Shown here: one piece after another, positions 35,623-46,980 of the stretch
Layout of the letters: each line of letters begins with the position of its first letter
Position numbering within the stretch: the first letter of the stretch is position 1
DNA from: Bidens hawaiensis
Taxonomy: Eukaryota > Streptophyta > Magnoliopsida > Asterales > Asteraceae
Reading direction: 5' to 3'
Assembly: GCA_021521415.1 (NCBI GenBank)
Contig: JAIQDT010009058.1
Location: 1 to 64,000 of the forward strand
Length of the DNA: 64,000 nt
Notes under the pieces: generated by a model
Databases searched by the model: none
What the model saw: only the letters and a program-made list of their open reading frames with translations
Told to the model about the DNA's origin: nothing
Program-made: the position numbers and the translations under genes

Positions 35623-37696
35623 GACAGCATGTACAGAACCAGCTTTGAAGATAAGGGAAAACAAAAACAAGTTGATTTAGACAAGCTATGGTCATCTGTT
35701 GCTCCTGAAAAAAATGGATTTAACTTTGAGAGAAGCAACCAACCAAGGTCTGAAGTTGATATGAATGAACAAGATGCAGCAATTGAAGTCTCTAATGAAG
35801 GTCCAAGTGAAGTAGAGAGTGAACCCATTCAAAGTCAACAACATGTCCAGTCTAAAGGGATAAATCAATTTGAAGATTGGTTTCAGTCTTTGTTTGACTC
35901 TCTACAATTTGGGTCAAATGAAGCATCATCATCAGAGATTAATCAAGTTAAAGAAAATGATGAAAATCAAGTGAGAATTGAAGATGAATCTGCTGAGTTA
36001 AACATGACAAATCTAGAGACAGAAGTGTCTGCACAACAGGTTATGCAGACCACCTCTGTTGAAAGAAATCACCCTGCAGAAAATATAATAGGAAACTTGT
36101 ATGAAAGAGTGACTAGAAGCTCTTCTGAAAAGACAAACATCTGTCTGTATGCCTGTTTCTTATCCCAAGTTGAACCAAAGAACATTAGTCAAGCTTTGAA
36201 GGACAACAACTGGGTAGAAGCTATGCAGGAAGAGTTAGCCCAATTCAGAGACTTACATGTATGGGACTAGGTGGACAAGCCCAGAGGCAAGTATGCTATT
36301 GGAACAAAATGGGTATTCAGAAACAAGAAAGATGAAAGGGGGATAGTGATCAATAATAAAGCAAGATTGGTAGCTCTAGGATGCTAACAGGAAGAAGGAG
36401 TGGACTTTGAAAAAGTTTTTGCTCCAGTTGCAAGACTAGAGGCTATTTGGATCTTTCTGGTATATGCAGCATCAATGAACATTAAAGTCTATCAACTTGA
36501 TCTGCATTCTTAAATGGAAAGATTGATGAAGAAGTTTATGTCACTCAACCACCTAGATTTGAAGACCCAGTTGATCCCAACAAGTTTGCAAGCTCAACAA
36601 AGCACTTTATGGACTGCATCAAGCACCAAGAGCCTGGTATGATGAGTTGTCAAACCATTTGTTGGAAAATAGCTTCTGTAGAGGAGCCATTGACAAGACT
36701 CTATTCTACAAAATGAGGAACAAGGATTTTCTACTGCTGCAAGTGTACATGGATGACATTATCTTTGGCTCTACAAATGAACAAATGTGCAAAGAGTTTG
36801 AGCAAGTGATGAAGTCCAAGTACAAAATGAGCTCAATTGGGGAAATGAATTTCTTCCTTGGACTTCAGGTGCAACAGAAAGCTGATGGAATCTTCATAAA
36901 TCAATCAAAGTATGTACAAGAGATTCATAACAAATTCAAGTGCCAAGACTTCAAGACAATGTCCACTCCAATGGACACATATGAGAAAATGGTACCTGAT
37001 GAAAAGGGGGAGCCGGTAGACCAGCATGAGTATAGGGCCAAGATAGGATCACTGATGTATCTTACAGCATCTAGGCCAGTTATTATGTTTGCTGTGTGTG
37101 TCTGTGCCAGATTCCAAGCTAACCCCAAGGTCTCACATATGCTAGCAGTTAAGAGGGTCTTCAGATATCTAAAGAGAAAACCAGATTTGGGGATTTGGTA
37201 TCCAAAGAACCCTTCCTTTGACTTGATGGCCTACACAGATAGTGACTATGATGGTTGCAACATGAGTAGAAAATCAACCTCTGTAGGATGCTAGTTTCTA
37301 GGGAATAGGCTGGTGTCGTAGCAATGCAAGAAGCAAACTACAGTGTCAATCTCTACTGCTGAAGCTGAGTATATTGCTGCCTCTGCTTGCTGTGCACAGG
37401 TTCTGTGGATTCAAAATCAACTGCTGGATTATGGTCTGAATTTCTTACTTACACCTATTTTAATTGATAATACTACTGCTACATTTATTGTTAAGAATCC
37501 AGTCCAACATTCTAAGACTAAGCACATTGAAATTAGACATCATTTCATTAGGGACTGTCAGGAAAAAGGTTTAATAGAAATGAAAAAGGTAGACACATCT
37601 GATAACTTGGCTGATTTGTTCACCAAACCTTTAGATAAAACCAGGTTTCATTTTCTGTTAAAATGCCTAGGAATGATAAATGCTGATGAAGTTTGA
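35623..37696 (+). pseudogene. Element D reverse transcriptase and RNase H, broken
   Basis: An acidic linker (35623-36150) leads to NNWVEAMQEELAQFRDLHVW, a stop at 36268, KWVFRNKKDERGIVINNKAR, a TAA at 36385-36387 where Gln is usual, [17 protein letters not shown], and the catalytic box VYMDDIIFGS (about 36745-36775). An indel and stop lie near 36510. RNase H covers DLMAYTDSDYDGC at about 37216-37255, TAG codons at 37292 (Gln) and 37318 (Trp), TAEAEYIAASACCAQVLWIQ, and the end KTKHIEIRHHFIRDC ... ADLFTKPLDKTRF to the stop at 37694. Confidence 0.9.
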
Positions 37697-39139
37697 TTTA
37701 GGATGTGTGCTTAAGTGAGGTGCTTACTGATTATCTATGTTACTCACTTTGAATGTTTGCATGATGAATTTCTATGCTTGAATGATTACTCAAATTGCAT
37801 TAATCATGTGTGTGACTGTCCTTGTGTGGAAATTTTGTTAAAACTACAATTTACAGCTTTTAGTGCATTGATCTGTGCTTGCATGATGTATTTATGTGAT
37901 TCTAAGTACTTCGAGCATGAATCTGTGCTTGATAGTGTGCTTGTTGCTCCTTGAGCACAAGCAAAGGCTCTTGTAAGACTATTCTAAGTCATTCGAGCAC
38001 AGATATCATAGCTCAGCTGCTCGATCATAGAATTTTGTCTTGAAAACTTTTTCAAGTATTTCGAGCATACTTTTGTGTTGCATGGTGTGTTTAATGCTCT
38101 ACGAGCACAAACAAACCATACTTGAGGTTTCTCAAGTAACTCGAGCACAAAAGATGTGTTAATTGTGTTCGACCATGGACATGTGGTGTGGAAAACTTTT
38201 GAAGTATTTCAAGCACTAGTATATTGCTCGAGCACTCAGCTAAGTCCTTCGAGCACATGCACTGAAATGATCAATGTTAAGTTTTCTCTACTGACTTTCG
38301 AGTATGCTTGATGAACTTCTGAGCATGCTCGACAGACTCATGTGATTATCTGAATGATTTCTACTGTCTGATGAATGTGTTTTGATACTGTGATAGTGTG
38401 TGCTTGTTAAACATGCTTAAATGACAACACTGTTTTTGAAATCAATGTTTTTCAGTTGAACTTTCAAAAGGAAATGGTTTTTAAAATGATAAAATTTTTT
38501 GACTAAGCAACACTGTTTTCGGTGATATTTAATATGAGAAATGATAATATTATCCAACTTCGCAACTTAAAAGAAGCTAGAAACTGTTTTCTGTGGAGAT
38601 TGAATCCAACCGAAAATGGGAAATGATAGTATATTGTCTAATCTCCTAACCCATAGATTGAAAGCTTAAAAGGTTTCTGTTCAGTATATTGACAATTTGT
38701 GTGGTATCTTCTCATGAGTGTAGTGACTGATGTGATACAAACCTAATAATTGTGCTAAGTTTGATGTGGTGATTCATCAGAAGACCAAGGTATGTTTCCT
38801 TGCACATCTCTCCGTATGATAGGCAAAAAGGTAATTACCCAATCATACACGAGCCCGTTGTTGTCTTGGTCTCTCAAAATCAAAATTATAGAATATATGA
38901 GCATTAAAGAGCTATATGCGATTGAAAGTCTATCAAGGTTAAATGAAGCATAAAGAAAAATATTGAGAAGGAAAATTCGAATATTGCTTCAAAATATTAT
39001 TAAGAATAAATAAAATATCATGACTTTAAGGGGCACCAAGGAAACTACTAGAGTGGGGCATTCAAATAAGTCCTAAACACTCTAAATGTAAGGCATGTAA
39101 GTCCGGATGGCTTGTAAGTCCAACGTTCAACCTTGAAGT

Positions 39140-39182
<43 letters not shown>

Positions 39183-40440
39183 CTGCTCGAATATAAATAT
39201 TTTGACCAAGGCATCAGGGGGTTGAAGTCAAATTGGGGTGATTAGAGAAAGCTAAATAAGCTTTGAGAAGAGATAAGGAACAACCTGAAGTCCAAAGTGT
39301 AGCCATTCCAACTCAAGCTCTTAATTGAATCTTAAGTATATCACGAAAGTTATAAGAATCATGTTAAGTACTTCCACCTAGTGTCAACCTAACTTAAGTC
39401 ATAATAAGGCTGAAAATGAAATGGTGTGACAGTTATTAGATAATCTGATCCCATGTTGAGATATTTCCAAATGATTTGAAATGCATTTTGAACTGGATTT
39501 TGATCTCTATTTCACCTTAAACAAACTATTTAGGTCAGCTCATCAAATTTAAATGATCATTTTTAATTCGAGCAAAAGAAATTTGCTTACTAAGCATGAT
39601 AACATTTTGTCAAGCATCTTATGTGACTTGTATAAATTATCAAGTGTTTCAAGTATGCATTTTACCTTCGAGCATACTAATGATATGAAAATTTGCTGTT
39701 AAGTGTTTCGAGCATGCATCTTACTTACGAGCACCCACTACTATGTGAAAATGGATGTTATGTGTTTCGAGTATGATTGCATGATGCATTGTAAGACATA
39801 AGTTTTCGAGCATAGAAGTATGTTAGGTGTTTCAGAATGACCGTTAGAGCTTAAGGAAATGGATCACTTTGTTAAGTAGTTCGAGCAAATTTGTGTGCTA
39901 AACACTTAGGTTGCGCGATTCAAGTACAGGCATAGAAATGTTTAATATGATAAGGCTTTCGAGCATAAAGGTACATTGAGCACATTGAGCTTTAGCAATC
40001 TAAGTTAGTCGAGCAAAGGTTCTAACACTTAAGAATGCATCTCGAGCATAGGATATTGTCATGATAGATTTCTAAGTATCTCGAGCATGATGCATCTTCA
40101 AGTAGGGTTAGATTACTGGTGTGACTCAAACTTACATATTTAAGATTTTGTTACGTTCGAGCACACTAACCCTCGAGTATGACTCAGTACTCGAGCAAGT
40201 TATGATCAACCATCTCTGGCTAGCATCGATATCAAGTCTATTCGAGCACATTGCCTCAAGTATACTAGTGCTCAAAGGAATCAGATTCCAAGTACTACGA
40301 GCAAGGGTTGTACTATGTACTCGAGTACAGAGGAAGATAGCTGTTGCCTTGGTTGTATGCTCGAGCATGGGAGGTACATTAAATTTGAAATTAATTGACA
40401 ACTGTCGTGTGCTAGACAACAAATCGAGGTACTGTACCAC
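37697..40440 (+). repeat. Element D spacer with TCGAGCA motif array
   Basis: There is no ORF of substance. From about 37906 to 40400 it carries dozens of CGAGCA/TGCTCG words, often as TTCGAGCATG or CTCGAGCA, in both orientations. The same word fills the LTR U3. An (AT)19 microsatellite lies at 39143-39180. The spacer separates pol from the env-like gene and ends just before a second TATA box. Confidence 0.85.
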
Positions 40441-40452
40441 CCAAAGGTTAGG

Positions 40453-40460
40453 TATAAAAG
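40453..40460 (+). promoter_or_regulatory. Internal TATA box before the env-like gene
   Basis: TATAAAAGGGGGA lies at the end of the motif array, 362 bp before the env-like ATG. The arrangement repeats that of the LTR (motif array, then TATA). Confidence 0.55.
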
Positions 40461-40609
40461 GGGGACTTAGAAACTTTTTCACATATTTCTTCCTCTCTTA
40501 AACCTAAACATAAAAACCCTCTTGCTCGTGTTATCTTCCACTTGCTCGATTACTCTAATACTTGCTCGATTTTACTTCGAATACAGCCATTAGCTCTATT
40601 TCGACTTCG

Positions 40610-40809
40610 GTAAGACATCGTTATTCGATAATCGTAACACCGATCTCGAAATTAGGGTTTCCAATTGATTTACGAACTAATTGTTTACTTGTTTGTGCAG
40701 GTACGCATATTACTACGGAACAGGTTATTGAAGACACTAAAATCATCTACTCATCTTCGATTATTAGTTCAGCAACTTTGTGTACTGACATAATTTTTTT
40801 ATTCTGCAG
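40610..40809 (+). other. Predicted intron in env-like 5' leader
   Basis: The donor CG|GTAAGA at 40610 and an acceptor TTTTTTTATTCTGCAG ending at 40809 define a 200-bp intron that stops five bases before the ATG at 40815. A second possible acceptor is TTTGTGCAG at about 40700. Prediction only. Confidence 0.4.
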
Positions 40810-40814
40810 AACTA

Positions 40815-42036
40815 ATGGCTTTAAAATTTGAGAAGAGGCAAAATATGTGCGCTCAGTTGGAGCTCGATGATGACAATCAGGAGTTGGAGTTAACGATAAA
40901 CTTTTTTAGGAACTCCAACCTGAGGGTAGCATTAACTGAAAACCCTGCAATATACAGGAATCATATTTCGGATTTTTAGGGATCTGCAACATATGTCAAT
41001 GATGTAAACGGGGAGAGAATTGGCGCATCGGTTTTAAATCATGACATTAAGATAACAGAAGCCTCAATCAGAGCTGCACTAGACCTTAATGACAATTTTG
41101 AGGCTCAGCCATCTTACTCGGTCCAGAGGTTATTGAGAGTCTTTCAAGAGACTATGGGCTACCAGGGAGGAGTAAAGGAGGGACAGTTTCAAAAAGGAAG
41201 TTGTCCATTGATCTACAGGTTCCTGATTCATCATGTGATCCAGTCCTTATCTCCTAGGAGAGGGACTTGGACTTTATTGAGCAGAGAGCTTGGGACTCTC
41301 ACAGTAGTAATACTCTATCAGCAACCCTTTAACGTTTCAAGACTTATCTTTCAAGGGTTGGTGTCCAATGCAGAGAAGGCAGAAGGTCAAAGATTCCTTA
41401 TGTATCCAAGGTTTCTACAAATTTTGATAAACAGAGATTTGCCTGATCTTCAAAAGAACGGGTGAAGTTTTGAGGCTGCAGGACCCCAACATTTGCAAAG
41501 GAATGAAAGATGCTCATAGAAAATTTGTTGATAATGATGAATGGGATGTACTCCCATGGTTGCTTGTATCAGCACTAGGTGCTATTAATGTACCTAGAAC
41601 CCCAGGGAATAGTGATGCTGAAGAGGATGATGATGGAGATAATGATGGTGCAGATAATGATGATCAAAGTGATGATGGGGACAATGGTCCAGAAGGTGTA
41701 CATGGCATGGTTGTTGATAATAATGATGATGCATAAGAAGTTGTTGAGGGAAATGTGCCTTTGATTGAACAATTTGCACATGAGGGAGATGATGCAGAAG
41801 TGGAGGTACATGTAGAGATAGATGAACCAGTTGTGAGTCCGATCAATCAAGCTACAGAACAAGTGGATGATGATGTATTTATAGCAAATGTTGTATCAGA
41901 TGTTGCTGCAACCATCCATAACAGACTCACCACCACCCGAGATCCACAATGATGACACAGACTCAATTGATCTGAATGATGTCGATGAAAATGTTCCTTC
42001 CTCCCCAGCTACAACCGAACCTGCCCTATCTGATAC
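40815..42036 (+). pseudogene. Element D env-like ORF, first part, broken
   Basis: The ATG at 40815 opens MALKFEKRQNMCAQL, a start seen in the extra ORF that follows copia pol in many Asteraceae sequences. The frame continues to 41465 with one TAG at 40977-40979 where Trp is expected (ISDFW), and contains EASIRAALDLND and IYRFLIHHVIQSLSPRRGTW. After a frame change, a Glu/Asp-rich tail runs from 41470 to 42036. No signal peptide or membrane segment is clear in this part, so env-like refers to position, not proven function. It is cut at 42036 by a solo LTR. Confidence 0.7.
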
Positions 42037-43944
42037 TGATGTGGTCTCATTTATACATCTTATTATATAAATATTTCCTATACTTTTAAGTGCTTTTGAG
42101 CCAAGTTTTTGTTGAATATTATTATTATTATTTGGTTCATGTGTGAGTTTAATGGTTTCAAGAGACAATGAGTTAAAATAAAATACTTTTGCTAAACTTG
42201 AGACCCGACGAATGAAGAATCAAGCATATGATATATTATACTAATTATTATTATAGTTATATATAGTATGCTAAAAAGGAAAAAAGAAAAAAAAATAAAA
42301 TAAGAAAATAAAAAAAGAAACAAACGTAGCTCATTACTATAATAATAATAATAATATTATGAAAAAAAAATATATATTAAAGAAAGTTACGTATCATAAA
42401 TAATATATAATAATAATAATGGTTAAAGTTTATGACTTATATTAAAGTTTATGACTTGTTATAGTGGGTTGGGCCCACATGGATCCAAGGTTTTGAGAGA
42501 ATGCTGTCGGTGGAGACAAGTGGAAACAAAACCACCGTCATATATGTTGATATATAAAGACAGAAACAGCCGTCATAAGAGAGCTACATCTTGGAAACAC
42601 TTTGATAAATATTCGTGGAGCAGGAAAGTGGTTGGAGAGAGAGTAGCCTACAAGAAAGTGGACACAAGAGGAAAAAGAAGATTCCATCCGAAAATATTAT
42701 TTCTTTGGGTTCCAAGCCCGCCGCAAAAGAAGATAACCGCAAACAAGAAAGTAGTTTTGGGTTCGGGTTCTCACCTACTCACTCAAACACGGTTGTCTTA
42801 CTTTTAATTCTATTATTTTTATTATGAACTTTGTTGAACCAGTTTATTTTATTTGTTTGTTTTTATGAACATGATTATTGGCTAAACCCTTTTTAGTTGC
42901 CTAGGCTTTGAATGAATATTTGTTGACTTTTGGTTTGCTTGTCGGTATTAGGTTATTGGTGTTGGACTAATATTATTGTAATAGACCTTTTGATGCTTTT
43001 AAAATGAATATGCATACTCATTATTAATTTACTTTTATTCAATAAGTTCCATATGTGTCTTTGTGAATGTCTTTCGTGTGTAGACGTATATTAGGTTACC
43101 TACTATGTGTCATAACTAGTTTATGGTTTATAGTCAACATATTCCATAGGAACTATTGTTTGAGGGTTTAGAGATTTTAAGTGTTCTACCTATCTTGAGA
43201 CTAAGAGGTAATAGATAGTTGGGGTTGTCTTAGTCATTAGGTGGTTTGGGTATAGATTACACGAGAGTGTATTTTCCCCTTATTGTCTTTTGATTTTTGC
43301 TATCCTAAGTCTTTTTTAGCATCTTTAGGTTACTCCTTACGTCCCTTACACTCCCGGATGTATTGTGATTAGTGAGACTGAGAGGTGATCTAGTCATTAG
43401 AGTACTTTAATATTGTTGGAGAGACTGAGAGGTAATCCAACCAACCGGTTTGCGTCATACGTCCCTTAGGTAATCCTTTTAGGTGACACCCAGAGAATGA
43501 TTAGGGATCCACTAGGATGTCTAGGGCATCGTATCTTTAGATCCCGATTCCATCACAATTTCCTTAGCCAATAAGCATCCAAGATTCACAAATAGGATTT
43601 CAAGCCTAGGTAACGCCTTTCTCATTATTGACTTAAGAACTCTAATTTATTTTTCCTAGTTTAATTTAGTTTAATTAATTATAAGTTTTAAAATAAAATA
43701 AATAAAAATCCAAAAATAATCTTAATCTTAATTATTAGTTTAAATAGCTTTTAGAATCTAGTTTCGTTAATTTAATTAGTGTATCTAGGGTTCGATATTC
43801 CTGGACTTCCCATAGCTATTCTACACCCGATAGATTCACTTGCCTGTTGCTAGTGGTTTGGTTTAGGGTATTATAGGGTTTTATTACTCGTTGTGCCAGG
43901 TTGATTAATTGCAATATTTTTATATACCACTTTTAGGCACATCA
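42037..43944 (+). repeat. Solo LTR, same type as 13527-15157, target duplication GATAC
   Basis: It starts TGATGTGGTCTC and ends TAGGCACATCA, with GATAC at 42032-42036 and 43945-43949. It shares phrases with the solo LTR at 13527-15157 (GAGACTGAGAGGTGAT; GGGTTCGATATTCCTGGACT near 43790) but is diverged and longer (1908 bp). The first 400 bp are rich in ATA/AAT microsatellite. Confidence 0.85.
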
Positions 43945-45171
43945 GATACTAAACAACTTGATGACACACATATTCAATCACCACCAACATCACCAATTAC
44001 CGAACCTATCATCACCACACCTGTTTCTCAATCTAATCAAGATATACTTCTTCAAACCCCACCATCCTCTCCATTACAAGAAATACATACAACTACCACT
44101 ACCCATCCAACACAACCACCACCCACAGAACTTGAACCTTATAAAGTTCCATCTCCTGAAATAGCTGAATCGGAAATGCCAAATCAAGAAACTCCACCAT
44201 CGAGCCCTAATCTTTATGATATTGTTTGTGAGAATGCCAGGCTTGAATCAGAAAACATCTTGTTAAGAGAACAGAATGCTATATTAACTGCAAGGAACTC
44301 GGCTTTGGAGGCTGCTTTGACTGAAGCTCTAGAACGAATTCGAACCCTTGAGGGGCAGTCTGAGGTTGAGAAGACCTCAGATGCACCAATACAGGGGGAG
44401 AAACCAGAAGGTGCAGAGAGTTTAAAGGTGATCGGAGAATTATATGAAATTTCTGATGAGGAAATTGTGGAAGTTGGACCATCAGATGCACTGAAGTTAA
44501 TAAATGAAGAGTATGAAAATGACAAATCTGGTGATGAGGGGAGAATGAGGAAGAAGAAGAAACTGAAGAAGAAATTTTGAAAAGAAAAGAAAAAGGAAAG
44601 GGGATTGCACTTACTGATAATGGTTTACATCCCCTGCCCCAACATAAAGTTCAATCTGATGATATACTGCACAAAGAAAATGTGATTGATCCTGATGTTG
44701 CAGAAGCTGAATCTGTCAAGACTGCCATGAGATTATTGAACGAGGATTTGGAGTCTTTGGATAGAGAAGATGAGTAGGAAATACCTCAGGAAGTGCTTGA
44801 AGCACTATGAAAGAGAAGGAAGAGGAGGATGAGAGGTTGAGGAAAGAGGCAGATGATGCCATTAAGGCTACACTTGAAGCTCTCAAAGCAAATTTGAATA
44901 TTGATGAACAAGAGCACACAGTGACTGAAGAACCAGTGATGAGTGAACATCAAGAGCCTATGGTAACCGAAACTGAACTACCTGAAACAGAACCTGTAAA
45001 CACTGAAATGGAAACTAATAATGAACAAGAAACTAGTCTGGGATTAAGAGAAGAACCTGAGAAGGATGAGGAACCAAGAATGCCATGGAACATTTATGTC
45101 AAATTCATTGCTCAATTAGTCATGCTCAGAACACATTTTGACATTCTCCTACATCCTGAAGAGTTCACACC
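43945..45171 (+). pseudogene. Element D env-like ORF, second part, broken
   Basis: The env-like frame resumes after the solo LTR. It is Pro/Thr-rich at first, then has a heptad-type coiled coil (ARLESENILLREQNAILTAR, continuing NSALEAALTEAL) at about 44235-44340, then a Glu-rich and Lys-rich part. Stops or frame changes occur at 44580 and 44777. A last segment runs to PWNIYVKFIAQLVMLRTHFD and ends at about 45171, where a gypsy fragment begins. The normal end of the protein and the 3' LTR are missing. Confidence 0.65.
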
Positions 45172-45697
45172 AGAAACTGGCTGCAGCCAAGAGAGCTCTT
45201 CCTGCTCGGTAACCCAAAGCTCTTCTTGGTCAACTTGGTTAATGATGATGCAATTTTCAAAAAGTCAGGAATGAAGCGGCGGTAATACCCCGCCAAGCCC
45301 AAAAAGCTATGGATTTCGGATGGAGACTTAGGAGATTCCCATTCGTTTACGGCTTCCACCTTTGTAGGGTCAACCAAAATACCACTCGGGTTAATAACAT
45401 GACCCAAGAATTGAACCTTGCGTAACCAAAAAGAACACTTAGAAAATTTCACGTATAACTTGTTCTTTCGCAGAGCTTCCAAAACTTTCGTGAGATGACC
45501 GGCGTGATCGGATTCGCTTTGGAATACACAAGAATGTCGTCGATGAACACAATAACTGAACGATCGAGTTGAAGGATATGGCAACTTGAAAGAAAAGTTA
45601 AATGGTTTAACATACTGCCGGATAACTCCCGAGAAATATACATACTTTACAAGTTTTAAATCTTTGAACTGAAAATTAACGGGTGTTACAATTTGTC
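45172..45697 (-). pseudogene. Gypsy RT fragment on minus strand
   Basis: The minus strand reads [13 protein letters not shown] at about 45520-45560, then KVLEALRKNKLYVKFSKCSF, GHVINPSGILVDPTKVEAV and FLGLAGYYRRFIPDF. This is the gypsy RT palm/thumb region with one frame break. On its far side TGTAACACCCG (45697) resembles an LTR start. It is not element A: the sequence differs, and it abuts element D directly. Confidence 0.8.
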
Positions 45698-46800
45698 ATT
45701 AAAAAAACTTGAAGTTATGTTACCAAATTTATACAAATTATGCAAACATAATGTATACATACATAGACGACATACATATTTGTCTTAACAAATACTATGT
45801 TCTAAAATCAATTTCATTTTCCTCGATTTTAGTGCGTAATAAAAAAAAGTTTAAATGTCTAATTTCAACACACAATAGACAACACTAATCATATTTTTTA
45901 AATTCATACACTCATATTGTCATGAGCTTACATTAATAATTAACCCAAAAAAGAAAATCACAGAGCACCTTCAATTTCAAAATCCTAACCACCCATGAAA
46001 CCAAAGAAAAGATTATAAAGTCAATACCTTAAAAGATTTTCTAGTAAAACCTTGTGACCAATCTCATAAGAAAACACATGCATAATGCATGCATACTCCA
46101 CTTGATTCTCATTCAACTCTCTTGCCTCCAAGATACATATGCACACATGCTTAGGCTTTTTAAGCTTCAATATATCATCTTGAGCTTCAATCCAACAAAA
46201 GTGAAAGCCTTAGTTGCTACTTGATTTGCTACTAACCAATTGAAGGTAAGTATTCAGTTGTAAATCGAATGTGGACTTAGTGGTATTTATAATAATCTTG
46301 TATATAACTTAAAAGGCTTTTGGTTTTCTTATGAATATTTAACATCAAGAAACCATTTACTTTTATGCACCTTTAATTCCATTAATTGTCTTTAAAGGTT
46401 TTTCAATTGAATGTCATGATGAAAATAATAATATGGATAGATGATGGCACTTTAATGAGATAATTGATGACTACATAAACCTTAAAGGATGGAAGAGTAA
46501 TTACCCTAAACATGAGGCTTCATGGACTTGTACAATATGCTTGAAGAACGAATCGAGGGATTGGCAAATTACTTTTTCTGCCCAATTGTGAATTATCTCT
46601 TTTGTCCTTGTTCTCTAATTGTGAAATTACCATGGCTGCCCATCACTTATGCTTAATAATATAATAATATAGATATACATATATATATATATGTGTGTGT
46701 GTATGTGTGTGTGAGTGAGTGTGTGTGTGCGTGTGTGTGTGTGTTTTTAGTTAACGATTTTCCTACCCGTGTAGTACATAGGTCAATAACCTTAGTATAG
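45698..46800. other. Intergenic, no gene seen
   Basis: AT-rich DNA with a (TG)n/(GTGA) microsatellite at about 46690-46745. Nothing coding is seen. Confidence 0.6.
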
Positions 46801-46802
46801 AG

Positions 46803-46980
46803 TAAAGTACGATGTTGGTGCCACAAGCCTATGATTGGGCCACGTGGCGGCACCACAATGGTTTATTAATTTTGATTTTTTTTATCTATACAGAGTAAAG
46901 TACGATGTTGGTGCTGCAAGCTTGTGATTAGCCACGTGGCAGCACCACATTGGTCTATTAGTTTTTATTATTTTTGGTTT
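46803..46980 (+). repeat. GTTGGTGCCGC hairpin repeat, copies 2 and 3
   Basis: Two direct copies start about 90 bp apart (AGTAAAGTACGATGTTGGTG). Copy 2 arms are TGGTGCCAC (46816-46824) and GCGGCACCA (46847-46855). Copy 3 arms are TGGTGCTGC (46909-46917) and GCAGCACCA (46939-46947), still a perfect pair. Copy 1 is at 21146. Confidence 0.82.

Larger units (their letters stand above)
27322..45171 (+). mobile_element. Element D: Sirevirus-like Ty1/copia with env-like gene, truncated
   Basis: The order is LTR (1039 bp), Met primer site, gag, linker, protease, integrase, RT, RNase H, a 3.1-kb spacer and an env-like ORF. An ORF after pol is a Sirevirus-type feature within copia. Two solo LTRs are nested in it (33056-35622 and 42037-43944). 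The 3' LTR is absent; the element stops at about 45171 against a gypsy RT fragment. Many stops are explained by single C-to-T or G-to-A changes. Confidence 0.85.

Noticed and set aside
39143..39180. (AT)19 run
   Set aside because: Ordinary microsatellite; noted only as a landmark.
41575..41862. Several open frames opposite the acidic GAT/GAT-rich part of the env-like ORF
   Set aside because: Shadows of the GAT-repeat composition.
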